The position numbers and the translations under genes were made by a program. The notes beneath the pieces were generated by a model that ran no database searches, had not been told where the DNA came from, and worked only from the letters and a program-made list of their open reading frames with translations. Positions 1-4,794 of a DNA stretch of 10,441 nucleotides are shown here, piece by piece; positions within the stretch are counted from its first letter, which is position 1; every line of letters begins with the position of its first letter. The stretch is taken from assembly GCA_900769465.1 (NCBI GenBank), contig CAAGGT010000235.1, positions 1 to 10,441 of the forward strand, given 5' to 3'. The DNA comes from Bacteroidaceae bacterium (GTDB taxonomy: Bacteria; Bacteroidota; Bacteroidia; Bacteroidales; Bacteroidaceae).

Positions 1-119
1 ACTCGTGGCGGGAAGAGCTTCTAAACGCTAAACTTTCCCCAAGTGCGCGACCTTACTTTGTGTTATCTGCTATATAACTGCCTTTTAATTAATCCGTCCA
101 ACTTTTTGGGGTCAGATCA
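1..119 (+). mobile_element. Right end of an IS3-family (IS150-like) insertion sequence, cut by window edge
   Basis: Bases 96-119, read on the minus strand from 119 down, begin TGATCTGACCCCAAAAAG and continue into TTGGAC. This resembles the terminal inverted repeat of IS150-group IS3 elements (TG start, then a CCCAAAAAGTTGGAC core, recalled from the family). The element would lie to the left of base 119 and continue outside the window. A short open stretch on the plus strand ends at 77, about 42 bases before the presumed tip, which is where an IS3 transposase OrfB normally stops. No target-site duplication can be checked because the left end is missing. Seen: the IR-like motif. Inferred: the family. 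Confidence 0.42.
3..77 (+). CDS. Possible C-terminal end of IS3-type transposase OrfB (partial)
   Basis: The only plus-strand frame open from the left edge reads 24 residues, ending KLSPSARPYFVLSAI and a TAA at 75-77. IS3 OrfB proteins usually end shortly after a KL.G(L/M)SP..YR motif, and the KLSP and later Tyr here are a loose match. It sits just inside the IR-like sequence at 96-119. The open stretch is very short and the match weak, so it may be a degenerate transposase tail or chance. Confidence 0.25.
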   Translation, partial: SWREELLNAKLSPSARPYFVLSAI

Positions 120-199
120 CTCGCGGCTCTTTTTTTATTTATTCCCATCGAGCCAATTGCAGAGCCATAGGTCACGCGCAGCGCGGTGTAGTCGCGCCC

Positions 200-347
200 G
201 CGTGGGTGGCGTTTGCGAAGCAACTGCGATTGGGTCAATGGCAGTATTATTAATCGAAGCAATTACAAAGCAATAGTCGCACGTAGCATAGCCGAAGGTT
301 ATGCCGCGTGGGTTGCGGTCGCGAAGCGATTGTAATTGATTCAATGG
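200..347. repeat. Imperfect 42-base direct repeat pair
   Basis: Bases 200-241 and 306-347 both start GCGTGGGT, contain GCGAAGC in the middle and end TCAATGG. I count 33 of 42 identical positions with no gaps. The offset of 106 bases is not a multiple of three, so the repeat does not encode a repeated peptide in any one frame. Between the copies, GAAGCAATTACAA (256-268) pairs with TTGTAATTGATTC (330-342) as a 12/13 inverted match, and 280-310 forms a small hairpin. This looks like a dispersed intergenic repeat rather than coding sequence. Confidence 0.6.
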
Positions 348-414
348 GATGGCCCCAAGGGGGACAAACACTTTACTAAAAGAACTACCCTATCAACAAG
401 ACTAAATAAACTCA

Positions 415-432
415 CCCTCTTTGTAAAGAGGG
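415..432. repeat. Perfect 8-bp palindrome with 2-base spacer
   Basis: CCCTCTTT (415-422) is the exact reverse complement of AAAGAGGG (425-432), with gt between. It is followed by GGAGTACCCGC (431-441), an 11-mer that recurs inside two genes of this window (3175-3185 and 4224-4234). It may be part of a short repeat family; no terminator role is evident because no gene ends nearby. Confidence 0.5.
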
Positions 433-597
433 AGTACCCGCAGGGGAAGGAAGTTATTGCGTGGTTACTCTGTACAAAACACAGCGAAACTTTGTTTTCA
501 CGAACCCACTACCGCTCGGCAAAGTAAATACATTTCCTTTGCACTCGCTTAATCGTGGCTTTCCAATGTTAGCGTTAGTACAGTTCAATGGGTAAAG

Positions 598-640
598 AGA
601 GAGTTTTGTTTACAGCAGATATGAAACAAAAACACTCTCT
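598..640. repeat. Bulged inverted repeat, possible hairpin downstream of the 680-919 gene
   Basis: AGAGAG (598-603) pairs with CTCTCT (635-640) and TTTTGTTT (604-611) pairs with AAACAAAA (624-631), giving 14 base pairs with a 3-base bulge and a 12-base loop. It lies about 40 bases beyond the stop of the minus-strand gene at 680-919 and could end its transcript. No strong U-tract follows on the minus strand, so a terminator role is only a guess. Confidence 0.35.
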
Positions 641-679
641 AACAAATCAATTTATCTAACACGCTAAAATCTAAACATA

Positions 680-919
680 TTAAATATTTTTCGTTATTGC
701 AACATACTTAGACAGTTTTATTCCTTTTCTTATTTCTGTCGCATATGTCGTACCTTTCAAAGAAGAATACTCTACAATATCTTCAGGTCTTATATTATTT
801 TCTTTTATAACATCTGCAAATTTAATTCCAAAACACTGCACAAGAGCATTACACTCTTTTCGTTGTTTACCAATTTCATAGTGACGTTCCAATTCCTTGG
901 ATAATTCTTGCAATAACAT
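680..919 (-). CDS. Small hypothetical protein, 79 aa
   Basis: I do not recognise this protein. It is 79 residues, begins MLLQELSKELERHYEIGKQR, has a charged, probably helical N-terminal half and a C-terminal half containing GIKFADVIKENNI and RKGIKLSKYV. It has no signal peptide or membrane segment and no repeat-derived composition, and would be cytoplasmic. A good Bacteroidota -7 box (TAACTTTG on the minus strand, 942-949) lies 23 bases before the start codon, with a TTG further upstream, which supports a real transcribed gene. The shape could suit a small DNA-binding or accessory protein, but no motif shows that. Confidence 0.6.
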   Translation of the reverse strand: MLLQELSKELERHYEIGKQRKECNALVQCFGIKFADVIKENNIRPEDIVEYSSLKGTTYATEIRKGIKLSKYVAITKNI

Positions 920-941
920 GACTCTATAAATTTATTATAAA

Positions 942-949
942 CAAAGTTA
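942..949 (-). promoter_or_regulatory. Bacteroidota -7 box for the 680-919 gene
   Basis: The minus strand reads TAACTTTG here, an exact match to TAnnTTTG. A TTG lies 17 bases further upstream (plus-strand CAA at 967-969), shorter than the usual spacing of about 19-21. The start codon at 919 follows within about 23 bases, giving a short leader. Confidence 0.5.
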
Positions 950-974
950 CTACTATTTTTTTATTGCAATAATT

Positions 975-1040
975 TTAGACACCATATTTTCAACTCGTTA
1001 ATAATTATAACTATTTCGACACCAGTTTTCGACACCAGTT
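975..1040. repeat. 13-bp tandem repeat TTCGACACCAGTT plus a diverged third copy
   Basis: TTCGACACCAGTT occurs at 1015-1027 and again, immediately adjacent and identical, at 1028-1040. A third, looser copy (TTAGACACCATAT, 10 of 13 matching) lies at 975-987 in the same orientation. The array sits upstream of the minus-strand gene at 680-919 and its promoter, a position that would suit an activator or repressor site, but no binding protein can be named. Confidence 0.6.
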
Positions 1041-1050
1041 CACAGCCTAC

Positions 1051-1086
1051 AAATTAACCGGATAGAAAAAACTTTCCGGTTAATTT
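1051..1086. terminator. Perfect 12-bp inverted repeat, terminator-like
   Basis: AAATTAACCGGA (1051-1062) is the exact reverse complement of TCCGGTTAATTT (1075-1086) with a 12-base loop. On the plus strand it is followed by CTTTTTCTG, which resembles an intrinsic terminator. No plus-strand gene is seen immediately upstream, so it could end read-through or an unannotated short RNA, insulate the RNA region that begins at about 1108, or be an operator. The structure is certain; the role is not. Confidence 0.5.
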
Positions 1087-1115
1087 CTTTTTCTGCAAAG
1101 TTTGCTCTATCTTCG
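1084..1115 (+). promoter_or_regulatory. Possible promoter of the structured leader RNA
   Basis: TATCTTCG (1108-1115) differs at one position from the -7 consensus TAnnTTTG. TTTC (1084-1087), one base off TTTG, lies 20 bases upstream, an accepted spacing. Transcription would start around 1120, just where a hairpin (1120-1142) and the larger structured RNA begin. Two off-consensus bases keep confidence moderate. Confidence 0.4.
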
Positions 1116-1119
1116 CAAT

Positions 1120-1315
1120 GTGCTATGGCAACCGCCTGGCACAATACTTTTTACATAATTTGCTCAATCGCTGTCTGAATCACCACCTCGGAACAAAAAC
1201 GGGCAAAATTACATTCCAATTGAGGAATCTGCATAAGTGCAGGCTTTCTCATATTGGATTGTGGCTTGTGGTGAGCCCAGACAGCGTATGACGAGGGTCT
1301 GCGCTTTTCTTTTTT
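1120..1315 (+). ncRNA. Candidate structured RNA: leader or free-standing ncRNA
   Basis: The plus-strand transcript folds into several nested helices. A 5' hairpin pairs GTGC (1120-1123) with GCAC (1139-1142) and extends inward. The core is closed by CGCTGTCTG (1169-1177) with CAGACAGCG (1278-1286), 9 bp, then TCACCAC (1180-1186) with GTGGTGA (1268-1274), 7 bp, separated by a 2/3-base internal loop. Inside is an asymmetric bubble (24 bases at 1187-1210 against 5 at 1263-1267) and a long distal hairpin: ACA/TGT, TCCAAT/ATTGGA, TGAGGAA/TTTCTCA, CTGCA/TGCAG with a TAAG loop at 1234-1237. A U-rich tract (1305-1315) follows. The closing stem, bubble and distal hairpin recall 6S RNA in outline, but it may equally be a cis-regulatory leader of the membrane-protein gene starting at 1377. 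I do not recognise the family. Confidence 0.55.
1278..1315 (+). terminator. Weak terminator-like hairpin overlapping the closing stem of the RNA
   Basis: CAGAC (1278-1282) can pair with GTCTG (1297-1301), and the run CGCTTTTCTTTTTT follows. The same CAGAC is the 3' strand of the closing stem of the structured RNA, so the two helices exclude each other. The stem has only five pairs and a 14-base loop, which is weak. It could be the 3' end of a free RNA or the expression platform of a leader in which closing-stem formation allows read-through. Confidence 0.3.
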
Positions 1316-1376
1316 ATAGTTAGGCAAAGTCCCTCCATTAAAAGAAAAGCAACTTATAACTATAAAGAAGAGAATT

Positions 1377-2177
1377 ATGAAAAAAGTCGTTTATTACTCC
1401 TTGATTGCTATTCTTTGGGCAGTTATCCACGTTTTGTTTAGCATTGTAATGATTGTTACCGGGGTTGTTGAAGCGTCATCTCCCAATGCTTTGTTTGTCG
1501 CAGTTCTTATACCCGAAGTGTGGATTCTCTCCATTGGGCTTGCAATGTTTTCAAGGAGAGAGTTGAGCAAAAGGATATTGCACGAAGAGAAGAAATTCTC
1601 CAAGGTTGTTCCCATTGTACTGGTTGCACTAGGTGGCTTGATGGTTGGGGCGAACATTTTGTTGACCTGCATACAACACTGCACAACGAACGATACCACA
1701 CAAGCATATTCTCAAAAGGTTATTGACACAAAAGATGTGTCAAGCAACAGCGCGGAAACATATAAAAGCGAAAGCAGCAATGTCGATTTGTCATTGACAA
1801 AAAACATTATGGATTTTAAAACCGGGCTGAATGAGGAGTTTGAAAAGATGAACAAGAGGACTCCAATCCGCATTAACGAAGTTATGACGCTCAACGAAAT
1901 CAAAATTTCCGAATCGACATATACTTTCATTTATCGATTGGAGATTAACAAAGATGATATTGCAGAGAATGAGCTAAAGGATATTATAGAAGAATTTGGA
2001 GAGAATAACAAAATAGAGTTGTACTATGAAGCTATATCAATGTGCGCATTGGCCGAGATTGATTCAAACGAGTTTTTCAAGGCTGTAAATATCAGACTCC
2101 AATATATATTTACCGATGCTAACAACAGCAACATTGGAAATTGCGAGGTGGATTACAAAGATTTCGCCAAGGAGTGA
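1377..2177 (+). CDS. Hypothetical membrane protein with three TM helices and a soluble C-terminal domain
   Basis: A 266-residue protein of unknown function. Hydrophobic segments at about 7-30, 38-58 and 77-98 are likely transmembrane helices; a Ser/Thr/Asn-rich linker (about 100-135) joins them to a soluble domain (about 140-266). That domain has the pattern NKRTPIRINEVMTLNEI (159-175) followed by a tyrosine-rich beta stretch. From memory, this resembles a domain (NK.LP...DE.T.L) found in many uncharacterised Bacteroidota proteins. The start at 1377 follows a purine-rich AAGAAGAGA. The gene stands alone behind a structured leader of up to about 255 bases and ends at a bidirectional terminator. 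Confidence 0.8.
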   Translation: MKKVVYYSLIAILWAVIHVLFSIVMIVTGVVEASSPNALFVAVLIPEVWILSIGLAMFSRRELSKRILHEEKKFSKVVPIVLVALGGLMVGANILLTCIQHCTTNDTTQAYSQKVIDTKDVSSNSAETYKSESSNVDLSLTKNIMDFKTGLNEEFEKMNKRTPIRINEVMTLNEIKISESTYTFIYRLEINKDDIAENELKDIIEEFGENNKIELYYEAISMCALAEIDSNEFFKAVNIRLQYIFTDANNSNIGNCEVDYKDFAKE

Positions 2178-2196
2178 CAAAGTTACATCAATAGCT

Positions 2197-2236
2197 AAAA
2201 TCAGTTGTAAAGCACGATGGCTTTACAGCTGATTTT
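2197..2236. terminator. Bidirectional terminator hairpin between convergent genes
   Basis: AAAATCAGTTGTAAAGC (2197-2213) pairs with GCTTTACAGCTGATTTT (2220-2236): 17 pairs, one of them G-T, around a 6-base loop. T-rich sequence follows on both strands. It sits 20 bases after the stop of the membrane-protein gene and overlaps the stop codon of the minus-strand ygbA-like gene, so it can end both transcripts. Confidence 0.8.
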
Positions 2237-2534
2237 ATTTTCTCTCATCCCACAGATGCCTTATTGCCATCACCGGGTGGAAAAGCAGCATCCTGGGGCC
2301 GGCGAAGCGCATAACCTCGCGCATACGCTCACGCATATCGGGCTTGTAGCAATGGATGGGGCATTTGCGGCAGGTACTCTTTCCCTCGCCGAACTTGCAA
2401 TGCTCCAAACGGCGGTTGGCATATTCAAGAAGTAGCCTGCAACCATCGCACAGGTCTCGGTTTCCCTCTTTATAACGGCAATAGATAGCAACCATTGCTG
2501 CAACGGTCTTTTTCTCTCGTCCTATCCTTGACAT
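2235..2534 (-). CDS. ygbA: YgbA-family (nitrous oxide-stimulated promoter family) protein
   Basis: The 99-residue product has the signature C-terminal half of the YgbA family: CRKCPIHCYKPDMRERMREV (55-74), then GPRMLLFHPVMAIRHL (79-94). Seven cysteines (19, 29, 32, 46, 55, 58, 62), including CxxC and CxxCxxxC spacings, suggest a metal or Fe-S site, though that is inferred. In E. coli, ygbA belongs to the NsrR regulon and is linked to recovery from nitrosative stress; its biochemical role is not settled. No signal or TM segment is present, so it is cytoplasmic. It starts 12 bases after the crcB stop on the same strand and is probably co-transcribed with it. Confidence 0.9.
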   Translation of the reverse strand: MSRIGREKKTVAAMVAIYCRYKEGNRDLCDGCRLLLEYANRRLEHCKFGEGKSTCRKCPIHCYKPDMRERMREVMRFAGPRMLLFHPVMAIRHLWDERK

Positions 2535-2546
2535 AACGGCACTACT

Positions 2547-2909
2547 CTATTTGGCGAATCTGCCGGCAACATACATACCAAGTAGTACCATCAGCACCGA
2601 CACGACAAGCGATGCTAACACATAAACCGCTGCCATCAACCGTTCACCGGCCTGGAACAGCTGCAATGCCTGCGACGAGAAGGTTGAGAAGGTGGTGAAA
2701 CCACCGCAGAAACCAACCACAGCAAAGAGATATGTGCCATTTGAGAGCATAGGAATTAAAAGACCTATCAGGAATGAACCTACCACATTCACAAGCAACG
2801 TTGCCCAATGGCTGCATATTGCTAAATGAGCAAACAGCAACGACACTGCATAGCGTGCAATGCTGCCAAGCGCACCACCCGCGCCCACAAGTAACATACT
2901 CTTTATCAT
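2547..2909 (-). CDS. crcB: Fluoride channel CrcB/FluC
   Basis: A 120-residue, four-helix inner-membrane protein of the usual length for this family. It exports fluoride as a dual-topology dimer and so protects enolase and other enzymes. Family motifs are all present: GGALGSIARY (11-20), NVVGSF with the conserved Asn (41-46), and GFCGGFTTFSTF (66-77), which holds the pore phenylalanines and the Thr/Ser of the central sodium site. The start is the ATG at 2909, about 25 bases behind a perfect -7 box, so there is no room for a fluoride riboswitch in the leader. First gene of a likely crcB-ygbA operon. Confidence 0.95.
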   Translation of the reverse strand: MIKSMLLVGAGGALGSIARYAVSLLFAHLAICSHWATLLVNVVGSFLIGLLIPMLSNGTYLFAVVGFCGGFTTFSTFSSQALQLFQAGERLMAAVYVLASLVVSVLMVLLGMYVAGRFAK

Positions 2910-2935
2910 TTTGCCGTAATTATTCTATACTACTG

Positions 2936-2966
2936 CAAAAGTACGAACAACAATCTGTTTTGGCAA
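2936..2966 (-). promoter_or_regulatory. Promoter of crcB-ygbA
   Basis: The minus strand has TACTTTTG (2936-2943), an exact TAnnTTTG, with TTG (2964-2966) 20 bases upstream. The crcB start codon lies at 2909, about 26 bases downstream. It points away from the promoter at 2981-3011, with the two -33 boxes only 14 bases apart. Confidence 0.7.
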
Positions 2967-2980
2967 CAATGGGGTTGCTG

Positions 2981-3011
2981 TTTGTAACAAGATATTTTTT
3001 GTTTATTTTTG
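2981..3011 (+). promoter_or_regulatory. Promoter of the RhuM-Fic gene
   Basis: TTTG (2981-2984), a 19-base spacer and TATTTTTG (3004-3011) match the Bacteroidota sigma-70 consensus at every defined position. The ATG is at 3062, leaving a leader of roughly 40 bases that contains the palindrome at 3028-3037. Confidence 0.75.
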
Positions 3012-3027
3012 CATAGATATAAAACCA

Positions 3028-3037
3028 GTGCATGCAC
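3028..3037. promoter_or_regulatory. Perfect 10-bp palindrome, possible operator
   Basis: GTGCATGCAC is a perfect palindrome located about 17 bases after the -7 box and 24 bases before the RhuM-Fic start codon. The position would suit a repressor operator, for example autoregulation by the HTH-like region of the downstream protein. A 10-bp palindrome can arise by chance, so this is tentative. Confidence 0.3.
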
Positions 3038-3061
3038 AGATTGAGCTAATCCACAAAGACA

Positions 3062-4186
3062 ATGAACGATAACATACAACTCAACGAGCATAAACAAAAT
3101 TGCGATTCAGCGAGCGCAGAAGGCAAGTCTGCTTGCATTATGCCGAGCGATAGCAAGTTCGCCGAAGGCAAAGCGGAGTACCCGCCTATGCATAGCGGAG
3201 AGTTTGACACATCACCAATAGCAATATACACAAGCGATGACAATACCATTTCGCTTGAAGTAAAGTTGGAGAATGAAACCGTTTGGCTTTCGCAGGCACA
3301 GATGGCAACACTCTTCGGACGTGACAGAACTGTTATTGCACGACATATAAGCAATTGTTTTAAAGAGGGAGAACTTGACAAAAATATCACATGTGCAAAA
3401 TTTGCACATATGGGTATAGACGGTGACCAAGTCTATGAAACTGTGATGTATAACCTTGATGTTATTATATCTGTTGGTTATCGTGTAAAATCCATTAACG
3501 GCACCCGTTTTCGTCAATGGGCAAACCGTGTTCTCAAAGACTATATTGTAAAAGGTTACGCCATTAACGACAAGATTAGAATTGAGCATTACAATGAACT
3601 CAAAGATGTTGTCCGTTTACTTGCACACACTGTACATTCACAGGAAAAACTGACCGATGAACAATCGAAAGGACTTTTCTCTGTTGTAAGCGACTATGTA
3701 TATGCTCTTGACACACTCGACCGTTACGACTACCAGCAACTGAACATTGAAAACACCACCAAAGAGGAACGTTTCCACGCAACATACGAAAATGCAATGG
3801 AAGCAATACTGAGCCTCAAAGAGAAATTTGGCGAGAGCAACCTGTTTGCCAACGAAAAGGACAACTCGTTCAAAAGTTCAATAGGGCAGATATATCAGAC
3901 ATTCGGCGGTGTGGAGCTATACCCCAGTGTTGAGGAGAAAGCAGCTATGCTACTCTATCTTGTTACAAAGAACCACTCATTCAGCGATGGCAACAAACGC
4001 ATAGCAGCAATGCTGTTCCTTTGGTTTATGGAACGTAACGGCATACTATACCGCGCCGACGGCAGCAAACGAATAGCAGACAACACCCTTGTTGCCCTCA
4101 CATTGATGATTGCAGAGAGCCGCACCGAAGAGAAAGACATAATGGTAAAAGTAGTTGTAAACCTCATTAACCAACAGAACCAATGA
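3062..4186 (+). CDS. RhuM-Fic/Doc fusion protein
   Basis: A 374-residue cytoplasmic protein. Residues about 52-165 are a RhuM-type domain: an HTH-like stretch (WLSQAQMATLFGRDRTVIARH, 75-95), then YNLDVIISVGYRV (130-142) and RFRQWANRVLKDY (149-161). Residues about 230-370 are a Fic/Doc fold with HSFSDGNKR (305-313), which matches the Fic/Doc signature HxFx(D/N)(A/G)N(K/G)R, so the catalytic His and the nucleotide-binding loop are present. Fic proteins AMPylate, and Doc phosphorylates, target proteins; the target here is unknown. The first ~51 residues are an unusual extension made from repeat-like DNA. RhuM-Fic proteins often lie in accessory regions and resemble lone toxins. The stop overlaps the next gene's start by ATGA. 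Confidence 0.88.
   Translation: MNDNIQLNEHKQNCDSASAEGKSACIMPSDSKFAEGKAEYPPMHSGEFDTSPIAIYTSDDNTISLEVKLENETVWLSQAQMATLFGRDRTVIARHISNCFKEGELDKNITCAKFAHMGIDGDQVYETVMYNLDVIISVGYRVKSINGTRFRQWANRVLKDYIVKGYAINDKIRIEHYNELKDVVRLLAHTVHSQEKLTDEQSKGLFSVVSDYVYALDTLDRYDYQQLNIENTTKEERFHATYENAMEAILSLKEKFGESNLFANEKDNSFKSSIGQIYQTFGGVELYPSVEEKAAMLLYLVTKNHSFSDGNKRIAAMLFLWFMERNGILYRADGSKRIADNTLVALTLMIAESRTEEKDIMVKVVVNLINQQNQ
3116..3173 (+). repeat. Palindromic repeat-like segment inside the RhuM-Fic coding region
   Basis: This in-frame segment encodes about residues 19-37 of the RhuM-Fic protein. It contains GCAGA/TCTGC (3116-3120 / 3128-3132), GCAAG (3123-3127 and 3153-3157) complementary to CTTGC (3132-3136), and GAAGGCAA twice (3119-3126, 3164-3171). 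A similar GCATAGCCGAAGG motif occurs in the intergenic hairpin at 286-298. RhuM proteins usually begin shortly before their HTH region, so this stretch looks like a short repeat that has become coding sequence. Confidence 0.45.
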
Positions 4187-4241
4187 CCACCGACAACCCA
4201 ACCCTAAACGAGCACAACAAGGCGGAGTACCCGCCTATGCA
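3173..4241 (+). repeat. 20-bp direct repeat flanking the RhuM-Fic body
   Basis: GCGGAGTACCCGCCTATGCA occurs identically at 3173-3192 and 4222-4241, 1049 bases apart. Both copies are read in the same frame, encoding AEYPPMH in each protein. A weaker similarity upstream (LNEH codons at 3080-3091 and 4204-4215, 10 of 12 bases) suggests the 5' ends of the two genes share ancestry. Loss of the stretch between repeats would join the RhuM leader in frame to the tRNA-editing gene. Confidence 0.75.
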
Positions 4242-4650
4242 CACTGTGGAGCATATCCTTAACCAGACAATGGTGCGAATGTTCGGGTGCGAGCGCAGCC
4301 GTAATGCTCACATTGAGCGCAAGAAGAGCAAATGCGACTATACCCTGCCCAACGCGCCCACCGAGGAGCAAATTGCAGCCATTGAGCAGCAGGTGAACGA
4401 TGTAATTGCACAACACTTGCCTGTGACAATTGAGTATGTTACACGCGGGAATGTCCCCACGGGGGTTGACCTTAGCAAGTTGCCTGCCGATGCAAGCGAA
4501 ACGCTGCGCATTGTACGCGTGGGCGAATATGATGTATGCGCCTGCATTGGAACACACGTTGGGAACACAAGCGAGATTGGGAGGTTCAGGATTATCAGCC
4601 ACAGTTTTGAGAACGGCACATTGCGTTTGAGATTCAAACTGGAGCGATAA
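4183..4650 (+). CDS. Stand-alone alanyl/threonyl-tRNA editing (AlaX/SAD-type) protein
   Basis: A 155-residue protein matching the second additional domain of threonyl/alanyl-tRNA synthetases. The metal site is complete: HTVEH (His20, His24) and CIGTH (Cys121, His125). Conserved SETLRIVRVGEYD (105-117) and GTHVGNTSEIG (123-133) also fit. Such free domains hydrolyse mischarged tRNA, typically Ser-tRNA(Ala); the substrate here is not certain. The domain begins at about residue 16, right after a short leader shared with the upstream RhuM-Fic gene. The ATG overlaps the previous stop (ATGA), implying translational coupling. No synthetase catalytic domain is attached. Confidence 0.87.
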   Translation: MTTDNPTLNEHNKAEYPPMHTVEHILNQTMVRMFGCERSRNAHIERKKSKCDYTLPNAPTEEQIAAIEQQVNDVIAQHLPVTIEYVTRGNVPTGVDLSKLPADASETLRIVRVGEYDVCACIGTHVGNTSEIGRFRIISHSFENGTLRLRFKLER

Positions 4651-4695
4651 CAGCAATAAAACTACATCGACCGCTTATATAACGGAAAAATTTTG

Positions 4696-4703
4696 TATCT
4701 TAG
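4696..4703 (+). promoter_or_regulatory. Possible -7 box for the chorismatase-like gene
   Basis: TATCTTAG differs at one base from TAnnTTTG. No good -33 box is seen at the expected distance. It lies about 92 bases before the start codon at 4795, and the repeat at 4712-4783 lies in the resulting leader. Weak. Confidence 0.25.
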
Positions 4704-4711
4704 CAAAATAT

Positions 4712-4783
4712 TAGCGAATCAAGAGATTTTTTTCGGGCAAGCCCTCAACAAAACGTCTCGTCGCTTCGCTCTGTCGAAATGAC
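4712..4783 (-). repeat. Dispersed intergenic repeat, copy 1
   Basis: Read on the minus strand this begins GTCATTTCGACAGAGCGAAG and runs on through an A-rich stretch and ATCTCTTGATTCGC. The GTCATTTCGAC...GAGAAATCTC form is familiar as a common Bacteroidales intergenic repeat. Bases 4756-4783 match 8259-8286 at 23 of 28 positions in the same orientation. It fills the leader of the chorismatase-like gene. Confidence 0.5.
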
Positions 4784-4794
4784 ATACAACGACT

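Larger units (their letters stand above)
120..679. other. Gene-poor intergenic stretch with short repeats and palindromes
   Basis: No convincing gene is seen here. Short open frames on both strands cross the region, but they coincide with direct and inverted repeats that shift frame between copies, have biased composition and lack a clear promoter, so they are read as non-coding. Contents: a 42-base imperfect direct repeat (200-241 and 306-347), a small hairpin at 280-310 (CACG..GCATA / TATGC..CGTG), a perfect 8-bp palindrome CCCTCTTT-gt-AAAGAGGG at 415-432 followed by GGAGTACCCGC (431-441), and a bulged hairpin at 598-640. Confidence 0.55.

Noticed and set aside
135..371. Minus-strand open frame of 78 codons
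   Set aside because: It is made of the direct and inverted repeats at 200-347, whose copies are out of frame with each other; no promoter box is seen, so it is read as non-coding.
336..527. Plus-strand open frame of 63 codons
   Set aside because: It spans the palindrome at 415-432 and the repeated GGAGTACCCGC word, with no promoter and no protein-like pattern.
570..620. tRNA-like D-arm (GTTCAATGGGTAAAGAG)
   Set aside because: No acceptor stem, anticodon arm or TpsiC arm can be built around it.
1394..1726. Open frames on both strands overlapping the membrane-protein gene
   Set aside because: They overlap a coherent three-helix protein frame with start, promoter region and terminator; no independent support.
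2910..2935. Fluoride riboswitch upstream of crcB
   Set aside because: The -7 box lies only about 26 bases before the start codon, leaving no room for the riboswitch fold.
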